From: Halobacteriales archaeon QS_8_69_26
Lineage (GTDB): Archaea; Halobacteriota; Halobacteria; Halobacteriales; SW-7-71-33
Reading direction: 5' to 3'
DNA: 64,000 nt
NCBI GenBank assembly: GCA_003023195.1
Contig: PXRX01000040.1
Coordinates: 1 to 64,000, forward strand
Both the position numbers and the translations under genes were made by a program. Shown here piece by piece: positions 34,509-42,375 of this stretch; the first letter of the stretch is position 1; every line of letters begins with the position of its first letter. A model generated the notes under the pieces. It was not told the DNA's origin, did not search any database, and saw only the letters and a list, made by a program, of their open reading frames with translations.

Positions 34509-34865
34509 TCACCCCTCCTCGACGACCCGGAGGCGGTCGCCGGCCACGACGCCGTCGGCGGCCCCGGCCGGGAACTCGACCACCCTGTCGGCCCGGGCGA
34601 CCCCGGCACCTCGCCACGCCGGGAGGGTCTCGGCGCGGACCACCTCTCCCTCCGCGGTCCAGACGACGTCGATGGGGACCCGGACGCCCACGGTGTGGAT
34701 CGCGCGGCGTCCCACCCGGTCGAACGGGAACACGAGGGCGTAGCCGTCGGGGACCGACGGTCGGAACATCAACCCCAGTGTCTTCGAGCGCCAGGAGTCG
34801 GCCGTCTCGACGTCGACCGCCAGGGTCCGGGCGTCCCCGCCGGGCGGTTCGTGGACGACGCGCAC
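34509..34865 (-). CDS. DUF192 family protein
   Basis: A 118-residue DUF192 domain: VDVETADSWRSKTLGLMFRPSVPDGYALVFPF, then TVGVRVPIDVVWTAEGEVVRAETLPAWRGAG and RVVEFPAGAADGV. These follow the usual RGLM-like, MKNT-like and EV(P/L)AG motifs of the family, though the MKNT-like motif is changed to IHTVGV. The family has a beta-clip fold and no established function. The GTG at 34865 is chosen, with GTTTTTCGC about 28 nt upstream. It has no signal peptide, unlike many DUF192 proteins. Confidence 0.78.
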   Translation of the reverse strand: MRVVHEPPGGDARTLAVDVETADSWRSKTLGLMFRPSVPDGYALVFPFDRVGRRAIHTVGVRVPIDVVWTAEGEVVRAETLPAWRGAGVARADRVVEFPAGAADGVVAGDRLRVVEEG

Positions 34866-35076
34866 GTCCCCGCTCCGGCCCGGGAGCGAAAAACGGTTCC
34901 GCCTCCTCCGCTCTGTCCTCGACCCGATCCCGGGCCGTAACCGGGTACCGACGCAGGGGCGGATCCCGGCCCCGGGACGGTGCCGGGGGCGGATTCGGAT
35001 CAGGGCGGGCCCCACGACGGATCCCGTCCGGACCGGAACCGAAAGAGTATCCCCCGACGAACGCGCCTCGCCGAAC

Positions 35077-35769
35077 ATGGACGACGAGTCCGGATCGACC
35101 TCGCGTCGCCGGGTCATCGCCGCGAGCGTCGCCGCGCTAGCCGGCCTCGCCGGGTGCTCGGGCGACGGATCGGACGGCGGGACGCCCACCGACGACGAGA
35201 CGTCCACCGACGGCGGGAGTACGCCCGCGGAACCGACCGCCACGACCGGCGGGACGACGACGGCGACGCCCGCCGGGACGACGACCGACTGGCCCGATGG
35301 GATCGAGTCGGAACCCCTCCCCGACGCCGGTGACGACCAGTACCTCGACGGCCTGGAGACCTACGAGGTGGACGACGCGTCGCACGTCCGGTCGGACACC
35401 GAGGTGGACTACGACCCGACCCCGCCCGTCGGCGGTCCCCACTACGGGTCGGTGGTCAATCCGGGCGTCTACGAGGAGCCCCAGCCCCTTGGTGCGCTCG
35501 TGCACAACCTGGAACACGGGGCGGTCGTGGTCTACTACGACCCCGCGGAGGCGTCCGACCCGGCGATGGAGAGCCTGCGGCGGTTCGCCGCCCAGCACAC
35601 CGATCCCTGGGCGCACGTCATCGTCGTCCCCACGCCGGTCGACGACCCCGCGCCGTACGTCCTGACCGCCTGGGGCGCGCTCCTCCGGATGGAGCGGTAC
35701 GACCCCCGGGTGGTCCGCGCGTTCCTCGCGGAGTACCTCGGTCGGGGCCCCGAGAACCCGGTGCGGTGA
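35077..35769 (+). CDS. DUF3105 lipoprotein
   Basis: A 230-residue exported lipoprotein. The signal SRRRVIAASVAALAGLAGC has a twin-arginine-like start and a lipobox, and a Thr/Asp/Gly linker reaches about residue 75. The DUF3105 core includes YDPTPPVGGPHYG, GVYEEPQPLGALVHNLEHGAVVVYY and AHVIVVPTP. The His residues in HNLEHG suggest metal binding, though no activity is established for the family. AAGAGTATC about 30 nt upstream of the ATG is a weak TATA-like box. The next gene follows 55 bp downstream with its own promoter. Confidence 0.8.
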   Translation: MDDESGSTSRRRVIAASVAALAGLAGCSGDGSDGGTPTDDETSTDGGSTPAEPTATTGGTTTATPAGTTTDWPDGIESEPLPDAGDDQYLDGLETYEVDDASHVRSDTEVDYDPTPPVGGPHYGSVVNPGVYEEPQPLGALVHNLEHGAVVVYYDPAEASDPAMESLRRFAAQHTDPWAHVIVVPTPVDDPAPYVLTAWGALLRMERYDPRVVRAFLAEYLGRGPENPVR

Positions 35770-35824
35770 CCGCCGTCGTGTCGATCACACAAAACTTTTA
35801 CCTCGGTTACTGGATGGCGGTGGC

Positions 35825-36442
35825 GTGACCCGAACCGACCGTATCGGCGCCCGAGCACTGGGTGGGATCCTGACTCTTCTCGCACTCTCGGTCGGTGGTG
35901 CCATGGTCGGGATGGGTCCCCGGACGGTCCTCTCTATCGTCCGGGACCTGGTCCCGGGGTTCGCGGGTGGGCTCGCCGCGATCGGACTGCTGGTCGTCGT
36001 TACCGGTCGGCACAGGCCGCTCACCCCCTCGCTGGCCGCCCTCGTGCCGGTCGGCGTCGTTCTCGGACAGTGCTCGAAGCTGTGGTACGACCTCTATCTG
36101 GTCGGGACGGGGTCGGGGTGGGCCGAGTACACGGCGGCCAACCTCGTCGTCGCCGGGTTCGGATTCGCGATCCCGCTCGGCTCGGCGCTCAAACGGCGGG
36201 CGTACCCGACCGGTACCGTCGCCCTCGGTGTCGTGGTCCTCGTCTACACCGTTTCGATCCACCCGGCCCGGGGACCGGTCGAGTGGATCGCCGGTTTCCT
36301 CTCCACGGCCCTGATCCTCGGGGTCCCTGCGGTCCTGACCGGGTACGTCTTCACCGATGGCGGGACGGACGGCACCACCGACGGCTCGATCAACCCCGGC
36401 GGCGATCCGGACGGTTCGGGTGGGGACTCGGCGGTCCGGTGA
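35825..36442 (+). CDS. Integral membrane protein of unknown function
   Basis: A 205-residue protein with about six hydrophobic helices (GGILTLLALSVGGAMVGMG, AGGLAAIGLLVVVTG, LAALVPVGVVLGQCSKLWYDLYLV and onward) and an acidic Gly-rich tail. It starts with GTG, and a clear TATA-like CTTTTACC is centred 27 nt upstream, so it is probably leaderless and separate from the DUF3105 gene. No family is recognised. Confidence 0.68.
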   Translation: MTRTDRIGARALGGILTLLALSVGGAMVGMGPRTVLSIVRDLVPGFAGGLAAIGLLVVVTGRHRPLTPSLAALVPVGVVLGQCSKLWYDLYLVGTGSGWAEYTAANLVVAGFGFAIPLGSALKRRAYPTGTVALGVVVLVYTVSIHPARGPVEWIAGFLSTALILGVPAVLTGYVFTDGGTDGTTDGSINPGGDPDGSGGDSAVR

Positions 36443-36530
36443 GGACCCGACGGTCCGAGGGATCGACGGGCAATGAGGATCCGACGGTTCAAAGGGATCG
36501 ACGGACGGTGAGGATCCGATGGCCCGGAGT
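36440..36530. repeat. 34/35-bp tandem repeat after the membrane-protein gene
   Basis: Units beginning TGAGGA(C/T)CCGACGG start at 36440, 36474 and 36509, directly at and after the stop codon, between convergent genes. The first unit overlaps the stop of the membrane protein. Confidence 0.6.
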
Positions 36531-36610
36531 TCGGCGGTGCGACGACCCCCGACGGGCACTGCTGTTGGCCGGTCGGGTTCGAAAAAGCGGCTCCGTGAAC
36601 GGAGCGGCCG

Positions 36611-37792
36611 TCAGCGGATGACGTCGAGGCCGTTGTTCTGCTCGACCTCTTCCGTTCCGCCGTCGCTCTGCGTGCCGCGGGTCTGCGCAGTCCCGGTGTC
36701 GACGTTCTGGCTGGCGTCGAACGAGGTCTCGTCAACCTCGCTGAGGCTGGCGCGGGACTTGTCGGCCTGCTTCTGGGTCGTGGGACCCAGGACCTGGGCC
36801 GACTGCACGCCCGTCATGATCGCCATCACGCGGACCTTGCCCTTGTAGTCCTCCTGGATCCGGGCGCCCCAGATGACGTTGGCCGAGGCGTCCAGCCGTT
36901 CGGTGATGTTGTCGGCGATGCCCTCGGCCTCCTTCAGCGTGAGGTCGGGCCCGCCGGTGATGTGCACCAGCCCGCCGGAGGCGCCGCGGTAGTCGACGTC
37001 CAGCAGCGGGTGGTTCATCGCGTCGTTGACCACCTCGCGGGTCTTGTTCTTGTCCTGTGTCTCGCCGACCAGCATCACGGCGACCCCGCCCTGGTTCATG
37101 ATCGTCGACATGTCGGCGTAGTCGAGGTTGATCAGCGAGGGCTGGGTGATCGTCTCGCTGATCCCCTTGACGGTCTCGGCGATGATCTGGTCCATCACCG
37201 AGAACGCCTTGCCGATGGGCAGGTTGGGGACGTAGTCCAGCAGCCGGTTGTTGTCGAGGACGATGATCGAGTCGGCCTCGTCCCGGAGCTTCTCCAGGCC
37301 CTCCTCCGCCTTGACGGTGCGGGCCCGCTCGACGTTGAAGGGCGTCGAGACCATCCCGACGACGATGGCGCCCTCGTCCTTTGCGATCTTCGAGACCACG
37401 GGGGCGGCACCGGTGCCGGTCCCGCCCCCCATGCCGGCGGTGACGAACACGAGGTCCGCCCCGTCGAGCACCTCCTTCAGCGTGCCCTGGGCCATCTCGG
37501 TGGCGCGCTCGCCCATCGAGGGGTCGCCGCCCGCCCCGAGACCGTTGGTCAAGGACTTGCCGACCAGCACCTTCGTGTCGGCCTCTATCATCGTGAGGTG
37601 CTGCTTGTCGGTGTTGATCGCGACCGTCTCGGCGCCGGAGACGCCGATGTTGTACAGCCGGTTGACGGTGTTGTTGCCGGCCCCGCCACAGCCGACGACC
37701 ACGATCCGCGGGTCGCCGAACTCGGCGGAGTCGTCCATCTGGCGGGACTCTTCCTCGGCGTTCTCCAGGGCCTCCTGAACGATGTCCTGCAT
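36611..37792 (-). CDS. ftsZ2: Cell division protein FtsZ2
   Basis: A 393-residue tubulin-like GTPase that polymerises at mid-cell. In haloarchaea FtsZ2 drives constriction alongside FtsZ1. GTP-binding loops are evident: [13 protein letters not shown], the tubulin signature [12 protein letters not shown] near residue 115, and [15 protein letters not shown] carrying the catalytic acidic T7 region. A disordered linker leads to the C-terminal tail NNGLDVIR. The N-terminus [15 protein letters not shown] and tail match the FtsZ2 rather than the FtsZ1 group. The gene starts 3 bp after a tiny RHH gene and is certainly cotranscribed with it. Confidence 0.93.
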   Translation of the reverse strand: MQDIVQEALENAEEESRQMDDSAEFGDPRIVVVGCGGAGNNTVNRLYNIGVSGAETVAINTDKQHLTMIEADTKVLVGKSLTNGLGAGGDPSMGERATEMAQGTLKEVLDGADLVFVTAGMGGGTGTGAAPVVSKIAKDEGAIVVGMVSTPFNVERARTVKAEEGLEKLRDEADSIIVLDNNRLLDYVPNLPIGKAFSVMDQIIAETVKGISETITQPSLINLDYADMSTIMNQGGVAVMLVGETQDKNKTREVVNDAMNHPLLDVDYRGASGGLVHITGGPDLTLKEAEGIADNITERLDASANVIWGARIQEDYKGKVRVMAIMTGVQSAQVLGPTTQKQADKSRASLSEVDETSFDASQNVDTGTAQTRGTQSDGGTEEVEQNNGLDVIR

Positions 37793-37795
37793 CGT

Positions 37796-37972
37796 CTACA
37801 CCTGGGCCCAGTTGCGCCGGTCGCGCTCGTCGTCGGACTCCTTCTGCTCGTTGATCATGTCACGGACGGCCGATCGGATGGCCTCGCTCCGGTTCGGGAA
37901 CTCGCCCGTGTCGACTAGCTGTTCTACTTCCTCGATCTGCTGTTTCGGGATTCGCAGTGTCACACGCTCCAT
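37796..37972 (-). CDS. Small ribbon-helix-helix (CopG-like) DNA-binding protein, 58 residues
   Basis: The minus strand encodes [19 protein letters not shown] and then [21 protein letters not shown], an archetypal ribbon-helix-helix: a beta strand RVTLRIP, helix, then the FPNRSEAIR turn-helix. The tail is charged and ends NWAQV. It precedes ftsZ2 by 3 bp, so it is cotranscribed with the division gene. RHH proteins bind as dimers to repeated short operators, and the region upstream is full of GTAAGAC boxes, one of which lies where a TATA box should be. Autoregulation of the ftsZ2 operon is inferred, not shown. Confidence 0.88.
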   Translation of the reverse strand: MERVTLRIPKQQIEEVEQLVDTGEFPNRSEAIRSAVRDMINEQKESDDERDRRNWAQV

Positions 37973-37993
37973 GGTTCGTACCTTCCCCTTTGG

Positions 37994-38163
37994 GTAAGAC
38001 AGGTGCGCGGCCGCGGCGCGGTTCGTGTCTTACACGGCCTCGGGCCGTGAACGGCCTGATTTCGGCCACCGTGGCGACCTTGTAAGACTCCTGTCTTACG
38101 CGAATATACCCTTACGGCCATACGTAATAAAAGTAACGACGAGCGTATGACGCTCAGTCTTAT
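37994..38163. promoter_or_regulatory. GTAAGAC box cluster and palindromes upstream of the RHH-ftsZ2 operon
   Basis: GTAAGAC or its complement occurs at 37994-38000, 38027-38033, 38082-38088, 38093-38099 and, with one change, at 38157-38163. The pair at 38082-38099 makes an 18-bp palindrome GTAAGACTCCTGTCTTAC. The first pair is spaced 33 bp, three helical turns. Further palindromes are GGCCGTGAACGGCC near 38043 and GAGCGTATGACGCTC at 38141-38155. The box at 37994 overlaps the position -22 to -28 from the RHH start. The AT-rich stretch 38103-38135 probably holds additional promoter elements. Confidence 0.65.
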
Positions 38164-38200
38164 CTGCCGTAAACGGGTGTTATCGTGGTGATTTCGGCGT

Positions 38201-38761
38201 TTACGGGGAGTCCAGGACGTCCGCTGCAGTGGTCCGGCGACCGCAACTCGGACAGAACGCCCAGTCCGATCGGAGCTCGTCGCCGCACTCGCAGAACACT
38301 CTGTGTGACACTTTTTCCCCGCAATTCGGGCAGTAAACGTGGCTATCGTCCACGTTTTCGCCACACTGGCCACACGTTTTACGACCCTCCTCGGCCGTGT
38401 CAGACGCGTCGCCCCCCGTCGTCTTACTCGCCTCGGTCTCGACGGACGCCGACTCCGTCGAATCGCCATCGAGCGTGATGTTTACGTTGACGTCCTGGGG
38501 CTGTTTACGCGGAACGACGTGGCCGAGACGCTCCTCTATGAGGGCGTCGACGCGCTCCGCGACCAGGTCGTCGAGGGATCCGTCCGCCGACGCGTCCGTC
38601 TCGCCGGTGTTTACGGCCGTCTCGTGCGTGTTTACGTCCACCTCCGGGTGGGACTCCAGGTACTCCCGCAGCGCCCGGCGCATGACCTCGCTCTTCGATA
38701 CGTCGAACGTATCCAGCTTCTCGATGAGCTCGTCGTCGGCACGAAAGGTGATCTTGCTCAT
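38201..38761 (-). CDS. RHH DNA-binding protein with C-terminal double zinc ribbon
   Basis: A 186-residue putative regulator. The N-terminus MSKITFRADDELIEKLDTF and SKSEVMRRALREYLESH is a ribbon-helix-helix domain. An acidic middle (VNTHETAVNTGETDAS) follows. The C-terminus has two zinc ribbons, CGQCGENVDDSHVYCPNCG and CECGDELRSDWAFCPSCG. It precedes the small RHH gene and ftsZ2 on the same strand, and this gene order recurs in haloarchaea, so a division-related regulator is likely. Its coding DNA uses the rare Val codon GTA several times inside a CGTAAACA octamer. Confidence 0.85.
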   Translation of the reverse strand: MSKITFRADDELIEKLDTFDVSKSEVMRRALREYLESHPEVDVNTHETAVNTGETDASADGSLDDLVAERVDALIEERLGHVVPRKQPQDVNVNITLDGDSTESASVETEASKTTGGDASDTAEEGRKTCGQCGENVDDSHVYCPNCGEKVSHRVFCECGDELRSDWAFCPSCGRRTTAADVLDSP

Positions 38762-39035
38762 GCGAGCGGTCCGTTTTCTAGGCCATCGGGCGGCCACTAT
38801 TTCAATCTTCCCGAGCGTCTGACAGCCGTCCGCCGCCAGGACCCGGCGAGACGGCCGCACGCGCCGGGATCGCTCGCCTGCCGTCAGCCGGTCCGACGGC
38901 GCGTCGGACGCGCCCGCGTGGCTGTCACACGACCTCCCGTCCCGGTCAGACGATCCAGTCGGGCGTCCCCGAACGACCGGCCACCGTCCGAATGAGTAAC
39001 CCTTAAATCGGTCACGGCTCCTGATTCACTAACGC

Positions 39036-39109
39036 CCGCCCTTAGCTCAGTCTGGCAGAGCAGCCGACTGTAGATCGGCTTGCCCCCCGTTCAAATCGGG
39101 GAGGGCGGA
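39036..39109 (+). tRNA. tRNA-Tyr (GUA)
   Basis: Acceptor arms CCGCCCT (39036-39042) and AGGGCGG (39102-39108) pair perfectly, with discriminator A at 39109. The D-arm region TAGCTCAG, anticodon stem GCCGA/TCGGC with loop CTGTAGA (anticodon GTA at 39070-39072) and T-arm GTTCAAATC are all present. There is no intron and no encoded CCA. The C1-G72 pair is the archaeal tyrosine identity element. CCTTAAAT at 39001-39008 is a good TATA-like box for it. Confidence 0.95.
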
Positions 39110-39304
39110 CCTTCTCCCGTACCGATCCCTGGCAGAGACAGTACCGTCCAGCAACCGCCCGTTTCGGGGCTGAACGGCGGAATTCCGGTTCTGGAAATCG
39201 ACCGTCGAGACGTGAGTTCGGCTTCCGAGAAGACGCACACCGGTCCCGTCCAACGGATTCCGTAGTCGAGCGCGGGCCACCCACCCGCATCCGGGGTGGT
39301 CACG

Positions 39305-39499
39305 ATGGGTAGCGGATCGGTTGCCCGGCGAGCCGGCGAGGCCGTCGAGGACCGGGTGCTGGAGCGAACGGCGTTCGTTCACGTCCCCGACGGCGAGGTG
39401 ACGTGGTACGACGCCGAGACGCCGCCCGGCTTCCCGGTCGAAATCAAGGGTGCAGTCCGCGAGCGGTCGAAGGGGGACCGCACGGCACCCGGACTGTGA
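39305..39499 (+). pseudogene. 5' fragment of an endonuclease-like gene from integrative elements
   Basis: The sequence MGSGSVARRAGEAVEDRVLE and then DGEVTWYDAETPPGFPVEIKGAVRERS resembles the start of small restriction-endonuclease-fold proteins carried by haloarchaeal integrated elements, in which D...E.K residues form the active site (here DAET...VEIK). It stops after 64 residues, before the rest of the domain. Its position 195 bp after tRNA-Tyr fits an integration site remnant. Confidence 0.5.
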
Positions 39500-39509
39500 C
39501 GACGGCCAG

Positions 39510-39614
39510 GGTCAGGGGTTGCTCCTCAACGACGACGAGGCGGCGGTCGCGTGGGCCCAGAAGGTCTACGAGCGCTACCGGGCCGAGGCGACGAGGGTCT
39601 CCGTCGGGGAGTGA
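39510..39614 (+). pseudogene. 3' fragment of a FilR1-type regulator gene
   Basis: An open stretch ends in a stop and reads GQGLLLNDDEAAVAWAQKVY then ERYRAEATRVSVGE. This is the typical last 30 residues of haloarchaeal FilR1/DUF1724 regulators (compare GVLANDAASAVRWAEGRYDD in the large NTPase of this window). There is no start and no winged helix upstream. Confidence 0.6.
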
Positions 39615-39810
39615 CCCGAGCGAGCCGCGGCCGTCGGATACCCCTCACGGTGGCCCACCGGGAGGCGACGGTGCGGGGAGCGGCTCCGACACTGTCGAAG
39701 CGTTTCGGTCCCCAGATGCGCTCCGGGATCCGGCAGTAACCGGCGCTGGGAACCCGGCCCCGGATCAGGACCAGTCCGTCGTCCCGGTTCCGCCCTCTGT
39801 GCCCTGCCGG

Positions 39811-39966
39811 AGGGGAGACCCAGTACCACCCGGACCCGGGATTCCCCGACCACCGGAGCCAGCACGGCGACGTTCGTGGCCGCGACCAGTCCGACCACCG
39901 CGGCCAGGTCGGCCGACAACTGCCGCAGTTGCCGCGGCAGCGTTAGCCACGTCCGCACGGCGTCCA
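39811..39966 (-). pseudogene. 5' fragment of a DUF1616 membrane protein gene
   Basis: It starts with MDAVRTWLTLPRQLRQLSAD and continues LAAVVGLVAATNVAVLAPVV, GESRVRVVLGLP, which is the N-terminal membrane segment of haloarchaeal DUF1616 proteins. After LGLP the expected FVLFVPGY segment is lost and the frame carries arginine- and glycine-rich noise. The rest of 39615-40108 has no recognisable gene. Confidence 0.55.
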
Positions 39967-40108
39967 TACCCTGGTGTCGACACCGGCCCAAAAAAGTCAG
40001 TCGGCCCTAATAATCGGATATAGAAACGTATCGACCAGGTTGGATCGGATCCCCCGGCAGTAACCGGCACAGGACGCCGGGCGATCCCGGACCGGCGAGG
40101 CCTATCCC

Positions 40109-41419
40109 TCACTGTGCGCCCTGAACGAACGCCATCGCCCGGTCGAACAGGTCGTCGGCCCCCTCGGCGTCGCGGGCCTCGGCGGTGACCCGGACGAGCG
40201 GCTGGGTGCCGCTGGCCCGGATCAGGAACCACCCGTCGTCGACGGCGACCCGGACGCCATCGGTCGTCTCGACCCCGGAGTGTGCCGCCTCGACGGCGGT
40301 CGCGACGCGGTCCATCACCGCCGCCTTGTCCTCGACCTGGACGCTCTCGCGACGGATCGGGTACTCCCCGAGGCCGTCGACCATCGCCGAGAGCGGTCCG
40401 TGCCGGGACACCATCCCGGCCAGTTTGCAGGCCGCCAGCGGCCCGTCCGGACACAGGGTCTCGTCGGGCCAGATCCACGCCCCGCTGGGTTCCCCGCCGA
40501 ACGCGACGCCGTCCGCCGCCGCGGCCTCGGCGACGAAGACGTCCCCGACGCGGGTCCGCTCGACGGTCGCGCCGACCTCGCGGAGGGCGTCGTCGACGGC
40601 CAGGCTGGTGTTCAGCGGCGCGGCCACCCGGTCGCCCGTGCCCGCCGCCTCGCGGGCGAACAGCGCCAGGAGTTCGTCACCCCCGAGGAAGTCGCCGGTC
40701 TCGTCCACTGCCATCGTGCGGTCGGCGTCGCCGTCGTGGGCGACCCCGAGGTCGGCGTCGGTGGCCGCCACGTGCGCACACAGCGACCGGCAGTGGTCGG
40801 CGGTCGGTTCGCTGGGTCGGCCGGGGAACCGCCCGTCCGGATCGGCGTTGAGCGTCTCGACGTCACAGCCCAGCCGTCTGAGGGCGTCGGCGGTTACGCC
40901 ACCGACGCCGTTGCCCACGTCGACGACGACCGACGTGGCGGCGTCCACGTCGACCCCATCGACGAGGGCGGCGGCGTGGCGGTCCGTCGCACCGTCCCAG
41001 GACTGCTCGTGACCGATGCCGTCCCACTCCCCCAGGTCGTACTCGTCCCCCTCGATCCGCTCGACGACCGCCCGGCGGCGGGACTCGTCGAACGCCTGGC
41101 CGGACGGCGTCCAGAGTTTGATGCCGTTGTCCGGCGGCGGGTTGTGCGAGGCCGTCACCGAGACGCCGGCGTCGGCGTCCCGCCAGGCGACGCTCCGCGC
41201 GACGGTCGGGGTCGCGGCCAGGCCCAGGCGACAGACCTCGGCACCGCACTCCCGGAGGCCCGCCGAGAGGGCGTCCGCGAGAACCGTCCCGCTCTCGCGC
41301 GGATCCCGCCCCACCACCGCGCTGTCGACCGTCGATCCCAGCGACCGACCGACTGACAGCGCCAGTTCTGCCGTGACGTCCTCGCCCACGCGACCCCGGA
41401 TACCGCTGGTTCCGAACAC
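40109..41419 (-). CDS. glmM: Phosphoglucosamine mutase / phosphohexomutase GlmM
   Basis: A 436-residue alpha-D-phosphohexomutase that should interconvert glucosamine-6-P and glucosamine-1-P for UDP-GlcNAc synthesis. Landmarks: FGTSGIRGRVGEDVT at the N-terminus, the phosphoserine loop VTASHNPPPDNGIKLW near residue 93, Mg loop DGDADRT near 226, sugar loop GEPSGAWIWP near 305 and phosphate loop RASGTQPLVRV near 405. The GTG at 41419 is chosen because TTAATT lies 28 nt upstream. The partner enzyme gene glmU is encoded 1 kb away on the other strand, supporting the GlmM over the ManB assignment. Confidence 0.87.
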   Translation of the reverse strand: MFGTSGIRGRVGEDVTAELALSVGRSLGSTVDSAVVGRDPRESGTVLADALSAGLRECGAEVCRLGLAATPTVARSVAWRDADAGVSVTASHNPPPDNGIKLWTPSGQAFDESRRRAVVERIEGDEYDLGEWDGIGHEQSWDGATDRHAAALVDGVDVDAATSVVVDVGNGVGGVTADALRRLGCDVETLNADPDGRFPGRPSEPTADHCRSLCAHVAATDADLGVAHDGDADRTMAVDETGDFLGGDELLALFAREAAGTGDRVAAPLNTSLAVDDALREVGATVERTRVGDVFVAEAAAADGVAFGGEPSGAWIWPDETLCPDGPLAACKLAGMVSRHGPLSAMVDGLGEYPIRRESVQVEDKAAVMDRVATAVEAAHSGVETTDGVRVAVDDGWFLIRASGTQPLVRVTAEARDAEGADDLFDRAMAFVQGAQ

Positions 41420-41444
41420 GACATGGAGGGGGAGGCCCCGCCGG

Positions 41445-41450
41445 TTAATT
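41445..41450 (-). promoter_or_regulatory. TATA-like box of glmM
   Basis: AATTAA on the minus strand is centred 28 nt before the GTG start. The AT-rich spacer 41451-41600 also carries GTTTTTATG near 41572 for the opposite gene. Confidence 0.5.
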
Positions 41451-41647
41451 GTTCGGGCGCTGACGAACGGGGACGGACGCCCGGATACTTTGATTAGATA
41501 TCCGATAACTAACCAATACAGCATGGGATATCGTGCTGATTTTAAGATATTTTCGTACTGCCCGTGCCTGGTTTTTATGTAAGCCAAAACGAATTTGAGG
41601 GATCGGCGTGACAGCGAACAGTACCATCGATGACGACCAGTGGCGCT

Positions 41648-42254
41648 ATGTCCGATCTCGCGGAACTTCTCGCGGCCATCGAACGTGCCGGGTACGACGT
41701 GGTAGACGTGAGCGATACAGGGGAAATGGTCGGAGAGGACGCGGTCGAGGCGTCCGTCGGCATCGAACTCCCGGTCACCGGGACGGTCGACGGACCGGAG
41801 GGGACCGATCTCGTGGTCGAGGACGCCACCGTGACCGACGGGGACGCCGTCGGGGCCACCCTCGCGGTCTCGATCCCCCGGGACGCGACCGACGCCAGCG
41901 ACGGGGGGCACGGAACCGGCCCGTCGGACGCCGACGGTCGGACGGGGAGCACCGGAAGGGCGACGGACGAAGGGGAACGGCACACCGGTGACCCGGCGGG
42001 CGATCCCCACGGGACGGAGAGCGGGACGACCGGAGGGGATATCCTTGCCTACCATCAAGGAGGCCGTCCAGAACGGACGAACGCTGTACGAGGTCCAGCG
42101 GACGCTCGGGCTGGAACGGGACGAGGCCCGCGACCTGTTGGACCGACTCGACCTCCTCGACCTGGTCCACAGCCGCGTGACCCACATCGATAACCCGCCC
42201 GACCCGGCGGACATCGAGGACCGGATCCGGGCGGCGACGACCGACGCGCCGTAG
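41648..42254 (+). pseudogene. Conserved haloarchaeal two-part protein gene, split by a frameshift
   Basis: The first frame encodes MSDLAELLAAIERAGYDVVD and then VGIELPVTGTVDGPEGTDLV with an acidic linker. The second encodes EGISLPTIKEAVQNGRTLYE, VQRTLGLERDEARDLLDRLD, LLDLVHSRV, a winged-helix-like end. I recall the two halves as one protein in other haloarchaea, where the linker leads into exactly such a GL(S/T)L...TLYE...LLDLV ending. Here they lie in different frames, and the shift is near 42038-42045 (GGGGATATCC). Either the gene is broken, or this is a sequencing slip, or the C-terminal part is translated from its own start. Confidence 0.5.
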
Positions 42255-42375
42255 TACCGAGCGGTCGATCGGGTTCTGCCCTCCTTCCACGGCCAAGGGC
42301 GTGGGCTTTCGCCTCGCCACCGCTGTAATACCGAGAGGACAACCGATTTGTGACCCCCGTTCGATTCGGGTGGGT

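Noticed and set aside
39047-39382. Short frames overlapping the tRNA gene
   Set aside because: They cross the tRNA on either strand and have no coding features.
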